Shown: positions 6,755 to 14,690, counted from the stretch's first letter. The stretch: DNA of 14,954 bases from WQUF01 sp031549885 (GCA_031549885.1 JAVBPD010000034.1:1-14954); one strand, 5' to 3'. The notes: generated by a model from the sequence alone, not told the origin. Numbers and translations are program-made.

Positions 6755-7921
6755 TTAAGAGTTATATTTTTTTGTCTTAAGCTTCTTAAGTCTCTCCAAA
6801 GCTTCAATTAGCGTATCTTCTTTTTTAGCAAAGTGAAGCCTTATATAATTTTTCACATCTTCTTTAAAAAAGCTTGATCCAGGTACAGCAGCAACTCCAA
6901 TTTCTTTTATAAGCCATTTGCAAAACTCAAGATCATCCTCTACATTAAAATGGCTTACATCAACTAATGTAAAGTAAGTGCCTTGAGGCTCGAAAAAGGA
7001 AAGACCTAAATCAGAAAGACCATTTAAAAATATTTCTTTTTTCCTCTCATATCCTAATGCTAAATCCTCATAATACTTTTCAGGAAATCTTAAAGCATGT
7101 GCTGCAGCAGTTTGAAGAATTGAAGGAGCGCCAACAGTTAAAAAATCATGGGTTTTTTTAATTTCATCAATTACATATTTATCAGCCACCACATACCCAA
7201 GCCTCCATCCAGTAATAGAATAAGTTTTAGATAATGAGCTACAAGATATAGTGCGAGAAAACATTCCTGGAAGAGATGCCATGTATGTATGCTTATATCC
7301 TTTAAATATAATATGCTCATAAACCTCATCAAGTATTGCAAATGCATCAAATTCTGTGCAAAGCGAAGCAATATATGATAATTCATCGTAGGTAAATACT
7401 TTTCCTGTTGGATTAGAAGGGTTGCATAATATTATAGCTTTTGGTCTTTGCATAAACGCTTTTCTTAAAACATCTTTATCAAAGCTAAATGATGGTGGAT
7501 TAAGAGGAACATAAATAGGCTCAGCGTAAGATAAAATAGTATCTGCAGTGTAATTTTCATAAAATGGAGAAAAAACTATAACTTTATCGTTAGGATCGCA
7601 AATTGAGAGCATTGTTGCAATCATAGCCTCTGTACTTCCACAGGTTACAACTATATTTTCATCTGGATTTATTTTAATGTTCATAAATTTTTTAAGTTTT
7701 AAAGCTAAAGCATCTCTAAAATCCTTTGCTCCAAATGTTATTTCATATTGATGATGGTCTTTATCGCAAACTTCCTTCAACTTATTTATTAAATCCTTAG
7801 GTGGATCAAAATCTGGAAAGCCTTGAGATAGATTTATAGCTCCATATTCATCTGAAATTCTTGTCATATTCCTTATTACCGATTCTTCAAATTTGTAAAC
7901 TTTCTTGCTTAATTTTGGCAT
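6755..7921 (-). CDS. PLP-dependent class I/II aminotransferase, probably aromatic
   Basis: This 388-residue fold-type I aminotransferase has all signature residues: LSQGFPDFDPP near the N-terminus, CNPSNPTGK (166-174) with Asn170, ILDEVYEH with Asp198 and Tyr201, the PLP Lys232 in SSLSKTYSITGWRLGY, and Arg361 in NYIRLHF, which should grip the substrate carboxylate. The closest families by wording are kynurenine/methionine/aromatic aminotransferases. Its place as last gene of an aromatic operon suggests that it makes phenylalanine or tyrosine from the keto acids, or arogenate from prephenate, but specificity cannot be read from the sequence. It starts 12 bases after the fusion gene upstream, behind AGGGGGA. 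Confidence 0.88.
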   Translation of the reverse strand: MPKLSKKVYKFEESVIRNMTRISDEYGAINLSQGFPDFDPPKDLINKLKEVCDKDHHQYEITFGAKDFRDALALKLKKFMNIKINPDENIVVTCGSTEAMIATMLSICDPNDKVIVFSPFYENYTADTILSYAEPIYVPLNPPSFSFDKDVLRKAFMQRPKAIILCNPSNPTGKVFTYDELSYIASLCTEFDAFAILDEVYEHIIFKGYKHTYMASLPGMFSRTISCSSLSKTYSITGWRLGYVVADKYVIDEIKKTHDFLTVGAPSILQTAAAHALRFPEKYYEDLALGYERKKEIFLNGLSDLGLSFFEPQGTYFTLVDVSHFNVEDDLEFCKWLIKEIGVAAVPGSSFFKEDVKNYIRLHFAKKEDTLIEALERLKKLKTKKYNS

Positions 7922-7933
7922 AAATTTATCCCC

Positions 7934-8686
7934 CTAATTTTTATATATTTTAATGATTTCATCTTTAGCCTTTTCCATAGTATCATCATTTATTATTTCA
8001 AAATTGCTATATTTTTTATAAAGATCAATTCTACTATCATAAATATCATATATTTTATCTATTCTATCCTTTAAAAGAGGCCTATGACCAATATCCATGT
8101 CTTTAATGATACTTTTTAAAGGCCTATTGATAAATACGATAATGCTATTTTTCTTTAAATTCTCCATATTTTCTTCTCTTAAAATAACCCCGCCACCAGT
8201 TGAAATTACAGCATTAAAAAGGGGATTTAAGCTTGATATATAATTGCTTTCAACTTTTCTAAAGTGATTTTCCCCACTTTTAAAAATTTCATCAATGGTT
8301 TTTTCTTCTTTTTCCTCTATGTACTTATCAATGTCCACAAATTTCATGCTTAAATCTTTTGCAATTAATTTTCCTATGCTGCTTTTTCCTGAGCCTGGCA
8401 TTCCAATTAGAACTATATTTTTATGGTTTAAAATTCTATGTTCATATACTTTGCTTAAAAGAATTATTTTTTTAAATAATTCAATTGCTTCTTCCTTAAT
8501 TTCCTTATTTTCAAGATTTAAAACTATATTTTCTATAACTTTTTTTTCTCTAGATGCATTTGCAATTAAAATGTGGTTTTTTCCTTTATATATGGCTACA
8601 TCCTTTACTATTTTCATCCTTCTTTCATATAATTTTAAAATCTCTTTATCAACAATATCAATTTCTTTTCTTAAATCATCTAACAT
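7934..8686 (-). CDS. aroK: Bifunctional chorismate mutase (AroQ type) / shikimate kinase
   Basis: Two enzymes are fused in 250 residues. Residues 1-85 form an AroQ chorismate mutase, all helical, which turns chorismate into prephenate. Arg6, Arg23, Lys34 and Arg46-Glu47 fit its active-site pattern; Glu82 appears where E. coli has Gln88. Residues 89-250 form a shikimate kinase, which phosphorylates shikimate with ATP: P-loop GMPGSGKS (95-102), DID (118-120), FRKVE (142-146), STGGGVI (162-168), lid HRPLL (201-205) and Arg219. The kinase half is of normal length and complete. The two activities sit on either side of AroA and AroC in the pathway. It starts 22 bases after aroC behind GGAGG. The combined product is read directly from one continuous frame with no sign of a frameshift. 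Confidence 0.93.
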   Translation of the reverse strand: MLDDLRKEIDIVDKEILKLYERRMKIVKDVAIYKGKNHILIANASREKKVIENIVLNLENKEIKEEAIELFKKIILLSKVYEHRILNHKNIVLIGMPGSGKSSIGKLIAKDLSMKFVDIDKYIEEKEEKTIDEIFKSGENHFRKVESNYISSLNPLFNAVISTGGGVILREENMENLKKNSIIVFINRPLKSIIKDMDIGHRPLLKDRIDKIYDIYDSRIDLYKKYSNFEIINDDTMEKAKDEIIKIYKN

Positions 8687-8708
8687 TTTTCCTCCAAAAA
8701 ATTTATGG

Positions 8709-9782
8709 CTAAAGGATAAAATCTAAAATAGCAATGGCTCCTATAGATTCTACAAGAGGAAGCGCTCTAAGTACTACACAAGGGTCATGCCTTCCTTTTA
8801 TAGTTAAAGTGGTATTTTCCATTGTGCTTACATCAACGGTGTTTTGAAGCCTTGAAATAGATGAAGAAGGTTTTAATGCTACTCTATATATGATAGGCAT
8901 GCCATTTGTTATTCCACCTAATACACCACCATTGTTATTGGTCTTTGTTTTAATTTTTCCATTTTCTATATACATCTCATCGTTTGAAATATTTCCTCTT
9001 AATTTTGATATGTTAAACCCTTTTCCAAACTCAATGCCTTTAACAGCAGGGATTGAAAAAGCTAAATGTGAAATGCTACTTTCAACAGAGTCAAAAAAAG
9101 GTTCTCCAATTCCTGGAGGAGCATTTAATATGGCACATTCAATTATACCACCAACAGAATTTTGATCTTCTTTTGCATTTAAAATTGCCTGTTGCATTTT
9201 AGCCCCAATGGATTCATTTATAACTGGGAAGTCCTTTGATAAAAGGTTTTTTAATAAATTATCATTTATATTTACCATATCAAAGTTTTCATCTTCTATT
9301 TTTTCAATGCTCTTTATATGAGCTCCAATTATAATTCCATTTGTATTTAAAATTTGTTTTGACAGAGCGCCTGCAAAATTAAGCCCTGCAGTTAATCTTG
9401 CAGAAAAATGTCCTGACCCTCTGCAATCATTAAAACCATTGTATTTTATAAATGCTCCATAATCAGAATGACCTGGCCGCATTTTATTTTTTAACTCTGA
9501 ATAATCAATAGAAATGGTGTTATTATTTTTTATTATTGCACAAATTGGGCTTCCAGTAGTATAACCATTAAAAATGCCACTTAAAATTTCAAATTCATCA
9601 TCTTCATATCTCTCAGTAGTTAATTTGCTTTGCCCAGGAGCTCTTCTTTTCATTTCATTTATAATAAATTCAGGGTCGACTTTAAACCCACTTTTTATTC
9701 CATCTATTGTAATGCCCACACAAGGCCCATGAGATTCTCCAAAGATGCTTAATTTTAACTTATTTCCCCATATTCCGCTCAT
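8709..9782 (-). CDS. aroC: Chorismate synthase
   Basis: The 357-residue enzyme makes chorismate from EPSP with reduced FMN as cofactor, the last shared step of aromatic synthesis. Family signatures are GESHG (15-19), RRAPGQSKLTTER (46-58), MRPGHSDYGA (101-110), RGSGHFSARLTAG (121-133) and GRHDPCVVLRALPLVES near the C-terminus. RPGHSDY and SGHFSAR vary slightly from the common RPGHADY and RASARET forms, as is usual in clostridial enzymes. Its start lies 23 bases inside aroA in another frame, with AGGAGGGG as ribosome site, so the two are probably translationally coupled. A separate flavin reductase is not in the window. Confidence 0.95.
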   Translation of the reverse strand: MSGIWGNKLKLSIFGESHGPCVGITIDGIKSGFKVDPEFIINEMKRRAPGQSKLTTERYEDDEFEILSGIFNGYTTGSPICAIIKNNNTISIDYSELKNKMRPGHSDYGAFIKYNGFNDCRGSGHFSARLTAGLNFAGALSKQILNTNGIIIGAHIKSIEKIEDENFDMVNINDNLLKNLLSKDFPVINESIGAKMQQAILNAKEDQNSVGGIIECAILNAPPGIGEPFFDSVESSISHLAFSIPAVKGIEFGKGFNISKLRGNISNDEMYIENGKIKTKTNNNGGVLGGITNGMPIIYRVALKPSSSISRLQNTVDVSTMENTTLTIKGRHDPCVVLRALPLVESIGAIAILDFIL

Positions 9783-10998
9783 AAACTTCCCCTCCTAAAC
9801 TTTTAAAATCATAAAAGAAATCAGGATAGGACTTATTTACACATTTGCTGTCTGTGATTATAAGAATATCGTTGATTTTAGTTGATATGATGGAAAGAGC
9901 CATGGCAATTCTGTGATCGTTATGGCTACTGCAAATTCCACCTTTTAAATTGCAAGGACCATTTATTATAGCACCATCTTCTGTTTCCTTTATATCTGCT
10001 CCTAATTTTTTTAATTCTAAAACTAAACAATGTATTCTATCGCATTCTTTTAATCTAACTCTTTTTCCATTTATTATTTTTGTTTCACCAAATGCAAAGC
10101 ATCCAAGAATAGTTAAAATAGGAAATAGATCAGGGCATTCACTTATATCTATTGTAATGCCATGAAGATCTTTAGATGATTTAGTCATTTTACTTATTAT
10201 ATCAATTATGACTTTATCGCTTTGCTTAGAATTCATATTTAAACCTAAAACTTTTATATTGCTACCTAAAGCGGAAGCTGCTATAAAAAATGCTCCCTGC
10301 GAAAAATCCCCTTCAATTTCGTAAATAGAAGGAATGTACTTTTGGGATCCCTTAATTATAAATTCTTCATAATTTTTATTTTCTACTTTAATTCCAAAAG
10401 AATCTAAAGTATCTATGGTTAAATCTACATATGCTTTAGATTCTAATTTTTTATTTATTACTATTTTAGAATCTTCTTTTAAAAGAGGTAAAGCCATTAA
10501 AAGCCCTGATATAAATTGAGAGCTTATATTTCCATCTAAATAAAAGGTTCCACTTAAAAGAGGTCCCTTTATATTTAATGGTAGATTTGATTCTCCCCTT
10601 TGATAAGGTATATTATTTTTTTTAAAAATATCAAAATAAGGATCAAGGGGTCTTTTAGGAAGATTTCCTTCTCCTATAAATGTGAATTCTCTATTTGATA
10701 TGAGGGCAATGGGCATTAAAAACCTTAAAGTTGAACCAGATTCTTTTGCATCTATAGTAAAATTTTTAATATTTTTTAAGGTGTTTGTACCATTTATTTT
10801 CAAAGTATGAGATGCATTTTCTACTTTTATATCTGCTCCAAGACTTGCCATAGATTTAATAGTAGCTGTTATATCGCAAGAAAATTGTACATTTTTTATT
10901 ATAGATTCTCCAATAGCTAAAGATGCTGCTATTATTGCTCTATGGGATAAGCTTTTTGAAGGAGGAATTTTTATATTTCCTTCTAGTTTTTTTGGCAT
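9760..10998 (-). CDS. aroA: 3-phosphoshikimate 1-carboxyvinyltransferase (EPSP synthase)
   Basis: This enzyme joins PEP to shikimate-3-phosphate. From the first ATG it has 412 residues with PPSKSLSHR (12-20), SGSTLR (87-92), CPDLFP (288-293, Asp290), LKECDR (316-321, Glu318) and HNDHRIAMA (359-367), so all key residues are present. The start is doubtful. The ATG at 10998 has no ribosome site, while AAGGATGTGAT (11030-11020), nearly identical to the ideal site, points to an in-frame ATT at 11016-11014. That start would add six residues (M-FQAEI) and match the usual N-terminal length of the family. No other start codon lies between the in-frame stop upstream and this ATG. The first two residues of the PSK motif region are unaffected. 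It follows aroB closely and overlaps aroC by 23 bases. Confidence 0.94.
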   Translation of the reverse strand: MPKKLEGNIKIPPSKSLSHRAIIAASLAIGESIIKNVQFSCDITATIKSMASLGADIKVENASHTLKINGTNTLKNIKNFTIDAKESGSTLRFLMPIALISNREFTFIGEGNLPKRPLDPYFDIFKKNNIPYQRGESNLPLNIKGPLLSGTFYLDGNISSQFISGLLMALPLLKEDSKIVINKKLESKAYVDLTIDTLDSFGIKVENKNYEEFIIKGSQKYIPSIYEIEGDFSQGAFFIAASALGSNIKVLGLNMNSKQSDKVIIDIISKMTKSSKDLHGITIDISECPDLFPILTILGCFAFGETKIINGKRVRLKECDRIHCLVLELKKLGADIKETEDGAIINGPCNLKGGICSSHNDHRIAMALSIISTKINDILIITDSKCVNKSYPDFFYDFKSLGGEVYERNMGK

Positions 10999-11019
10999 AA
11001 TTTCTGCTTGAAAAATATT

Positions 11020-11030
11020 ATCACATCCTT
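11020..11030 (-). promoter_or_regulatory. Ribosome binding site that decides the aroA start
   Basis: On the minus strand this reads AAGGATGTGAT, ten of eleven bases of the ideal AAGGAGGTGAT. It overlaps the aroB stop codon (11023-11021). It lies too far (27 bases) from the first aroA ATG but nine bases from an in-frame ATT. Confidence 0.55.
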
Positions 11031-12052
11031 TTTATGATTTTTGATAGATCTTCTTTTGAAATATTGTGTACAAATGGATGACCTATGTCCTTTAGAAAAA
11101 TTAAATTAATGCTTTTTGAATTAGACTTTTTATCTAAAAATATGCTTTGAATTAATTTCTCTTTATTATTAATTTCACAATTAAATGGTAAGTTATATTT
11201 TAAAAGCAATTCCTTTATTTTTTCTTTGGTACCTAAATAGGTAAATCCCATTTCTTCGCTAATTTTTGTAATTAAGTACATACCAATTGCCACAGCCTCA
11301 CCATGGGTATATTTTTCGTAATTAAAATATTTTTCAATGCCATGTCCTATGGTATGGCCAAAGTTTAATATCATCCTCTCTTTAAAATCTTTTTCATCTT
11401 TTTCAACTAATTCTCTTTTTATGTTGCAACAGGTGAATATTATATCCTCTATGTTTTTAAAAACATCGTCATAATTTTTAAAAGAAGAAAGAGCATTAAG
11501 AAGATCAACGTTCTTTATGCATCCATATTTTATAACTTCAGAAAGTCCATCATTTAAATCTCTAATAGGCAGAGTGTTTAAAAAATTTGGATCTATTAAA
11601 ACTAACTTGGGATGATAAAAGCTTCCTACTAAATTTTTACCTAAATTTAAATTAACCGCTACCTTTCCGCCAACTGAGCTATCCACTTGGGCAAGAAGCG
11701 AAGTTGGTATTTGAATATAGGGAATTCCTCTAAGAAAAGTGCTAGCAGCAAAACCTGCTATATCTCCAATTACACCTCCACCTAGTGCAATTATTAAATC
11801 ATCTCTTGAAATATTAAATAGAGCCATTTCTTTGTAAATAAGCTCTAAATTTTTAATGGATTTTGTATCCTCACCTGGCTTTAAAACTATTTTATTTAAA
11901 TAATTTTCACCATATAATTTATTCACATTTTCATCAGTAATTACAAATATTTTATTGCCTTTAAAAGTTTTGTGAATTTCATCCAATGGTTTTATTCCTC
12001 TTTTGATAATTATGTTATATGAATTTTGAGGTATGTTTACTTTTAATAACAT
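11021..12052 (-). CDS. aroB: 3-dehydroquinate synthase
   Basis: The 343-residue enzyme closes DAHP to 3-dehydroquinate with NAD+ and a divalent metal. It shows the NAD-binding LGGGVIGDIAGFAASTFLRG (90-109), PTSLLAQVDSSVGGK (116-130), and the three metal ligands Glu172 (DGLSEVIKYG), His233 (NFGHTIGHGIE) and His250 (YTHGEAVAIG). Length is normal for the family. It starts two bases after the aroF stop codon with only a weak AGGG site, so its translation probably depends on ribosomes finishing aroF. The last codons carry the ribosome site for aroA. Confidence 0.96.
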   Translation of the reverse strand: MLLKVNIPQNSYNIIIKRGIKPLDEIHKTFKGNKIFVITDENVNKLYGENYLNKIVLKPGEDTKSIKNLELIYKEMALFNISRDDLIIALGGGVIGDIAGFAASTFLRGIPYIQIPTSLLAQVDSSVGGKVAVNLNLGKNLVGSFYHPKLVLIDPNFLNTLPIRDLNDGLSEVIKYGCIKNVDLLNALSSFKNYDDVFKNIEDIIFTCCNIKRELVEKDEKDFKERMILNFGHTIGHGIEKYFNYEKYTHGEAVAIGMYLITKISEEMGFTYLGTKEKIKELLLKYNLPFNCEINNKEKLIQSIFLDKKSNSKSINLIFLKDIGHPFVHNISKEDLSKIIKRM

Positions 12053-12054
12053 TT

Positions 12055-13068
12055 TTATATTTCCCTATTTTCTATATTTGCTATGAGCTTTAATTTATTT
12101 ACCAATTGAGAGAATCTATCTGGGGTTATGGACTGCTGGCCATCGCATAAAGCGTGAATTGGATCGTTATGAACTTCAATAATAAGGCCATCTGCTCCAG
12201 CTGCTATGGCGGCTTTTGATAATGGTTCAACCATCCACCACATTCCTGAAGCATGGGAAGGGTCCACTATAACAGGAAGATGGCTTAATTTTTTTATTAC
12301 AGGTATAGCGCTTATATCCAGTGTATTTCTAGTATAATTTTCAAAAGTTCTAATTCCTCTTTCACAAAGTATAACATTGTCATTTCCACTTGAAAGTATG
12401 TATTCTGCAGACATTAAGAGCTCTTCAATGGTAGAACATAGCCCTCTTTTTAAAAGAATAGGTTTATTTGTCTTTCCCAGCGCTTTTAATAAATCGAAAT
12501 TTTGCATATTTCTTGCACCTACTTGTATTATATCTACATTTTCTATAAAAAAGTCTAAATATTCTGTGGACATGATTTCTGATACAATTGGAAGGCCTGT
12601 TTCTTCTTTTGCAATGTTTAAAAGCTTTAGGCCCTCAATTCCCATTCCTTGAAATGCATATGGCGATGTCCTCGGTTTAAATGCGCCCCCTCTTAAAAAG
12701 TGAGCTCCTGATTCTTTTACTCGTTTTGCTATTTCTAAAATTTGATCTTCATTTTCAACAGAGCAAGGTCCTGCAATTAAAGCTATTTTATTTGATCCAA
12801 TTTCTTTATTTGAAACTTTAATAATGCTGTTATTTGGGTGAAATTTTCTATTTACTTTTTTAAAGGGCTCTTGAATGTGGATAATTCTATCTACGCCATC
12901 TAAAAGTTCAATAGCTCCTTCGTCTATTTTAGTGGTATCACCAATTATTCCAATTATTATACATGTTTCTCCTTTTATAATGTGAACATCTAAGCCAAAA
13001 TCTTTAATCATATTGCTGATTATTTTAATCTGTATATCATTTGCATCTGGTTTTAAAATTATAACCAT
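12055..13068 (-). CDS. aroF: DAHP synthase, type I-beta, with N-terminal regulatory domain
   Basis: First enzyme of the pathway: it condenses PEP with erythrose-4-phosphate. Residues 1-70 form the small ferredoxin-like domain seen in Thermotoga-type enzymes, where tyrosine or phenylalanine bind for feedback inhibition. The barrel follows with IAGPCSVE (98-105), RGGAFKPRTSPYAFQG (126-141), LLKRG (205-209) and VDPSHASG. The metal ligands are Cys102, His272, Glu298 and Asp309. At 337 residues it is the full two-domain form, so allosteric control by an aromatic amino acid is expected from the family. The ribosome site AAGGAG lies eight bases before the ATG. It is the first gene of the aro operon; what lies upstream is an IscB element, not a normal leader. 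Confidence 0.95.
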   Translation of the reverse strand: MVIILKPDANDIQIKIISNMIKDFGLDVHIIKGETCIIIGIIGDTTKIDEGAIELLDGVDRIIHIQEPFKKVNRKFHPNNSIIKVSNKEIGSNKIALIAGPCSVENEDQILEIAKRVKESGAHFLRGGAFKPRTSPYAFQGMGIEGLKLLNIAKEETGLPIVSEIMSTEYLDFFIENVDIIQVGARNMQNFDLLKALGKTNKPILLKRGLCSTIEELLMSAEYILSSGNDNVILCERGIRTFENYTRNTLDISAIPVIKKLSHLPVIVDPSHASGMWWMVEPLSKAAIAAGADGLIIEVHNDPIHALCDGQQSITPDRFSQLVNKLKLIANIENREI

Positions 13069-13111
13069 AAAAACCGCTCCTTATCTAAAAAAAGCTCATC
13101 AAAATTTCCTT
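13069..13111 (-). promoter_or_regulatory. Residual aro operon leader with orphan terminator arm
   Basis: Between the IscB right-end hairpin and aroF only 43 bases remain. On the minus strand they hold GATGAGC followed directly by seven T (13087-13093), which looks like the right half of a rho-independent terminator or attenuator. The matching left arm GCTCATC is not found upstream on that strand within the element. The stretch then gives TAGATAAGGAGCGG, including the aroF ribosome site. I see no convincing promoter in it. Confidence 0.5.
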
Positions 13112-13154
13112 GCTGCGGGATACCACTATTTTTAAATATGTGGAGGAACGCAGC
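13112..13154 (-). repeat. IscB element right-end hairpin
   Basis: GCTGCG and CGCAGC form the outer 6-bp stem (13112-13117 and 13149-13154). Inside, CCAC/GTGG and TATTT/AAATA continue it, with five-base internal loops of TTCCT and TATCC and a loop of AA. IS200/IS605-type ends are recognised by TnpA as subterminal hairpins of this sort. It starts ten bases after the iscB stop and may also slow transcription running from iscB into aroF. Confidence 0.65.
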
Positions 13155-13163
13155 GATTCCTTT

Positions 13164-14393
13164 CTATTGGTTTTCTTCTGTTAATATTGTTTTTCTTTTT
13201 TCAAGTAATCTTAATTTTTTATAGCTAATGCCAGCTGATAGTTTTACACCACTCAAGGTTCTGATGTCAAAGCTGCCTCTTGAGCGTCTACCAAATATAA
13301 ATCCTTGGAGTTTACTCAAAAGTATTTCTACTTTGTCAAATAATTGAAATCCAAACACATACTTAGGTGATTGATTTAATTTTATATGACCGCCTTTTGA
13401 GATAGTCGCTTTGTGGATTTGACGATTGTGTCTTCTCACCGCTTTTTGTGCATAACAAACATTCGATGAAATAGCCATAGGATTTCCACTAATACATCTT
13501 GCATCAATGGCGTGAGTTTTCTCTAAATTGCTTGTTATTCTTGTATTTTTTGTAATATATCCATATGTTAATGAAACGCTTGGATATATTTCTTTTAAGC
13601 GGTTATAAAATGCCCATCGCATTATACCCATGAAAGCGGCATCTCTAAACGATTCTCCACGCTTTAGATTTAATTTAAGAAGACCCTTGTGATAAGCGTC
13701 ATGACAGTCTTCACATAAAGTGATAAGATTAGACGGACTATTGCCACCGGTTTTTCTAGATTCTATGTGATGAACATTTAGTATTTTATTTTTGCAGTTT
13801 TTCTTGCCATGGCATTTATGACCGTCTCTAAACAGTACATATTCTCTTATATTCCAAAATCCTAATTGATCGCCGTTTTGATAGTCTTCTCCTTGGATAT
13901 CCGGGTTCTTTATTTTTCTAATATCAAAGCTTGCAACTTCAACGATGATGTTAGAAATCGGAAGTATTTTGTGAAGTTTCTCTACCACGTTTAGATGCGT
14001 TTGTATTTTATTTTCTATGGATGGAGCAAGCCACCCTTTGTGCTTTACTCTATTATTAAATCTTGGTTTTCTGTAACGAGTGGTTCTATTACGCCTGGCT
14101 GATCTGAATGCACGTCTTGCTGATAAAAGATCTACTATGTCAGTTCTGAGAGTGACCTCAGAAGCGTATAATTCTTTCGTTTTAGTAGTCGCTGATAGAC
14201 CGATTTTTTTACTGCCAGCATCTATTCCTAATGTGATCTGCTGTACATAGTCAGTCGATTTGTATGTCAATTGTATTGTGAATGGACAACGCTTTTTAAC
14301 TATTGCTTTCTTTTCTTTTAATAGATGCTTTACTTTGCCATGTCTGTTAGTCGGCATGATAGGTTTTCCATCTATGTCTAAGACGTATACCAT
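13164..14393 (-). CDS. iscB: IscB RNA-guided endonuclease
   Basis: This 409-residue nuclease belongs to the family ancestral to Cas9 and cuts DNA chosen by the guide of its omega RNA. It has an N-terminal PLMP-type domain (YVLDIDGKPIMPTNRHGK, 3-20), RuvC-I LGIDAGSKKIGLS with Asp58, and an arginine-rich bridge helix (92-112). RuvC-II is IIVEVASFD with Glu152. An inserted HNH domain (about 178-237) has His208-His209, HHIESRKTGGNSPSNL and the CEDC / CHGKKNC zinc cysteines. RuvC-III is THAIDARC with Asp297, and a target-adjacent-motif-reading C-terminus follows. Every catalytic residue is present, so it should be active. An AAGGAG site lies ten bases before the ATG. Short zinc-cysteine spacing and absence of the large Cas9 lobe separate it from Cas9. 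Confidence 0.94.
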   Translation of the reverse strand: MVYVLDIDGKPIMPTNRHGKVKHLLKEKKAIVKKRCPFTIQLTYKSTDYVQQITLGIDAGSKKIGLSATTKTKELYASEVTLRTDIVDLLSARRAFRSARRNRTTRYRKPRFNNRVKHKGWLAPSIENKIQTHLNVVEKLHKILPISNIIVEVASFDIRKIKNPDIQGEDYQNGDQLGFWNIREYVLFRDGHKCHGKKNCKNKILNVHHIESRKTGGNSPSNLITLCEDCHDAYHKGLLKLNLKRGESFRDAAFMGIMRWAFYNRLKEIYPSVSLTYGYITKNTRITSNLEKTHAIDARCISGNPMAISSNVCYAQKAVRRHNRQIHKATISKGGHIKLNQSPKYVFGFQLFDKVEILLSKLQGFIFGRRSRGSFDIRTLSGVKLSAGISYKKLRLLEKRKTILTEENQ

Positions 14394-14690
14394 AATCGGT
14401 TTTCTCCTTTTCTTTAATATGATTTAACATATAATTCCATATTTCTATGGTTAGATGCCCTTCCCCAAAGTTAATACAGGTTTTTACAAACAACACTATT
14501 CCTTACCCTTAGAATTGTTTAATCGTTTGCCTTAGAGCCGCAGACTAGAGCATACATCCACGGGTAACTATCCATTCTGTCTTAACGTAACACTCGAAGT
14601 GCTTAGGGTAGTCAATTTGGCTTGATAGCATTTCTGCTTCAAGTCCCTAGCTTTTAGCTCTATGCTTTGCCCACAAAAAATTATATAGAA
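14394..14690 (-). ncRNA. IscB omega RNA (HEARO-like)
   Basis: IscB guide RNAs are encoded just upstream of iscB, and this 300-base gap has no ORF but dense structure. On the minus strand it opens with GGGCAAAGCATAGAGC. It then has a GAAA-capped hairpin CTTGAAGCA/TGCT-A-TCAAG (14643-14621), CACT-TCG-AGTG (14601-14591), and another GAAA-capped hairpin CCATA/TATGG (14450-14437) near iscB. TTACCC and GGGTAA (minus strand, at 14567-14562 and 14508-14503) are complementary and could form the pseudoknot typical of these RNAs. The roughly 16-base guide should lie at its 5' end, around 14676-14700, copied from flanking DNA. Boundaries are estimates. Confidence 0.75.

Larger units (their letters stand above)
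13069..14690 (-). mobile_element. IscB (OMEGA) transposable element, ends approximate
   Basis: The unit consists of an omega RNA region, iscB and a right-end hairpin in that order on the minus strand, the usual layout of IscB-carrying IS200/IS605-like elements. There is no TnpA transposase in it, so it would depend on one elsewhere. The right end probably lies between 13085 and 13111 and the left end near 14676-14690; neither can be fixed without an empty-site sequence. It lies just ahead of the aro operon and points the same way. Confidence 0.65.

Noticed and set aside
8295..8726. 143-codon plus-strand ORF opposite the mutase/kinase gene, and many other antisense frames across the window
   Set aside because: They lie opposite well-supported genes, have no ribosome site or family resemblance, and have compositions typical of antisense shadows in AT-rich DNA.
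13069..13163. T-box leader before aroF
   Set aside because: No GGGTGG-type antiterminator motif is present in the remaining leader or in the flank at 14691-14954; only an orphan terminator arm is seen.
13164..14393. Cas9 or CRISPR-linked nuclease
   Set aside because: The protein is about 400 residues with PLMP-type domain and no large recognition lobe, and no CRISPR repeats are present; IscB fits fully.
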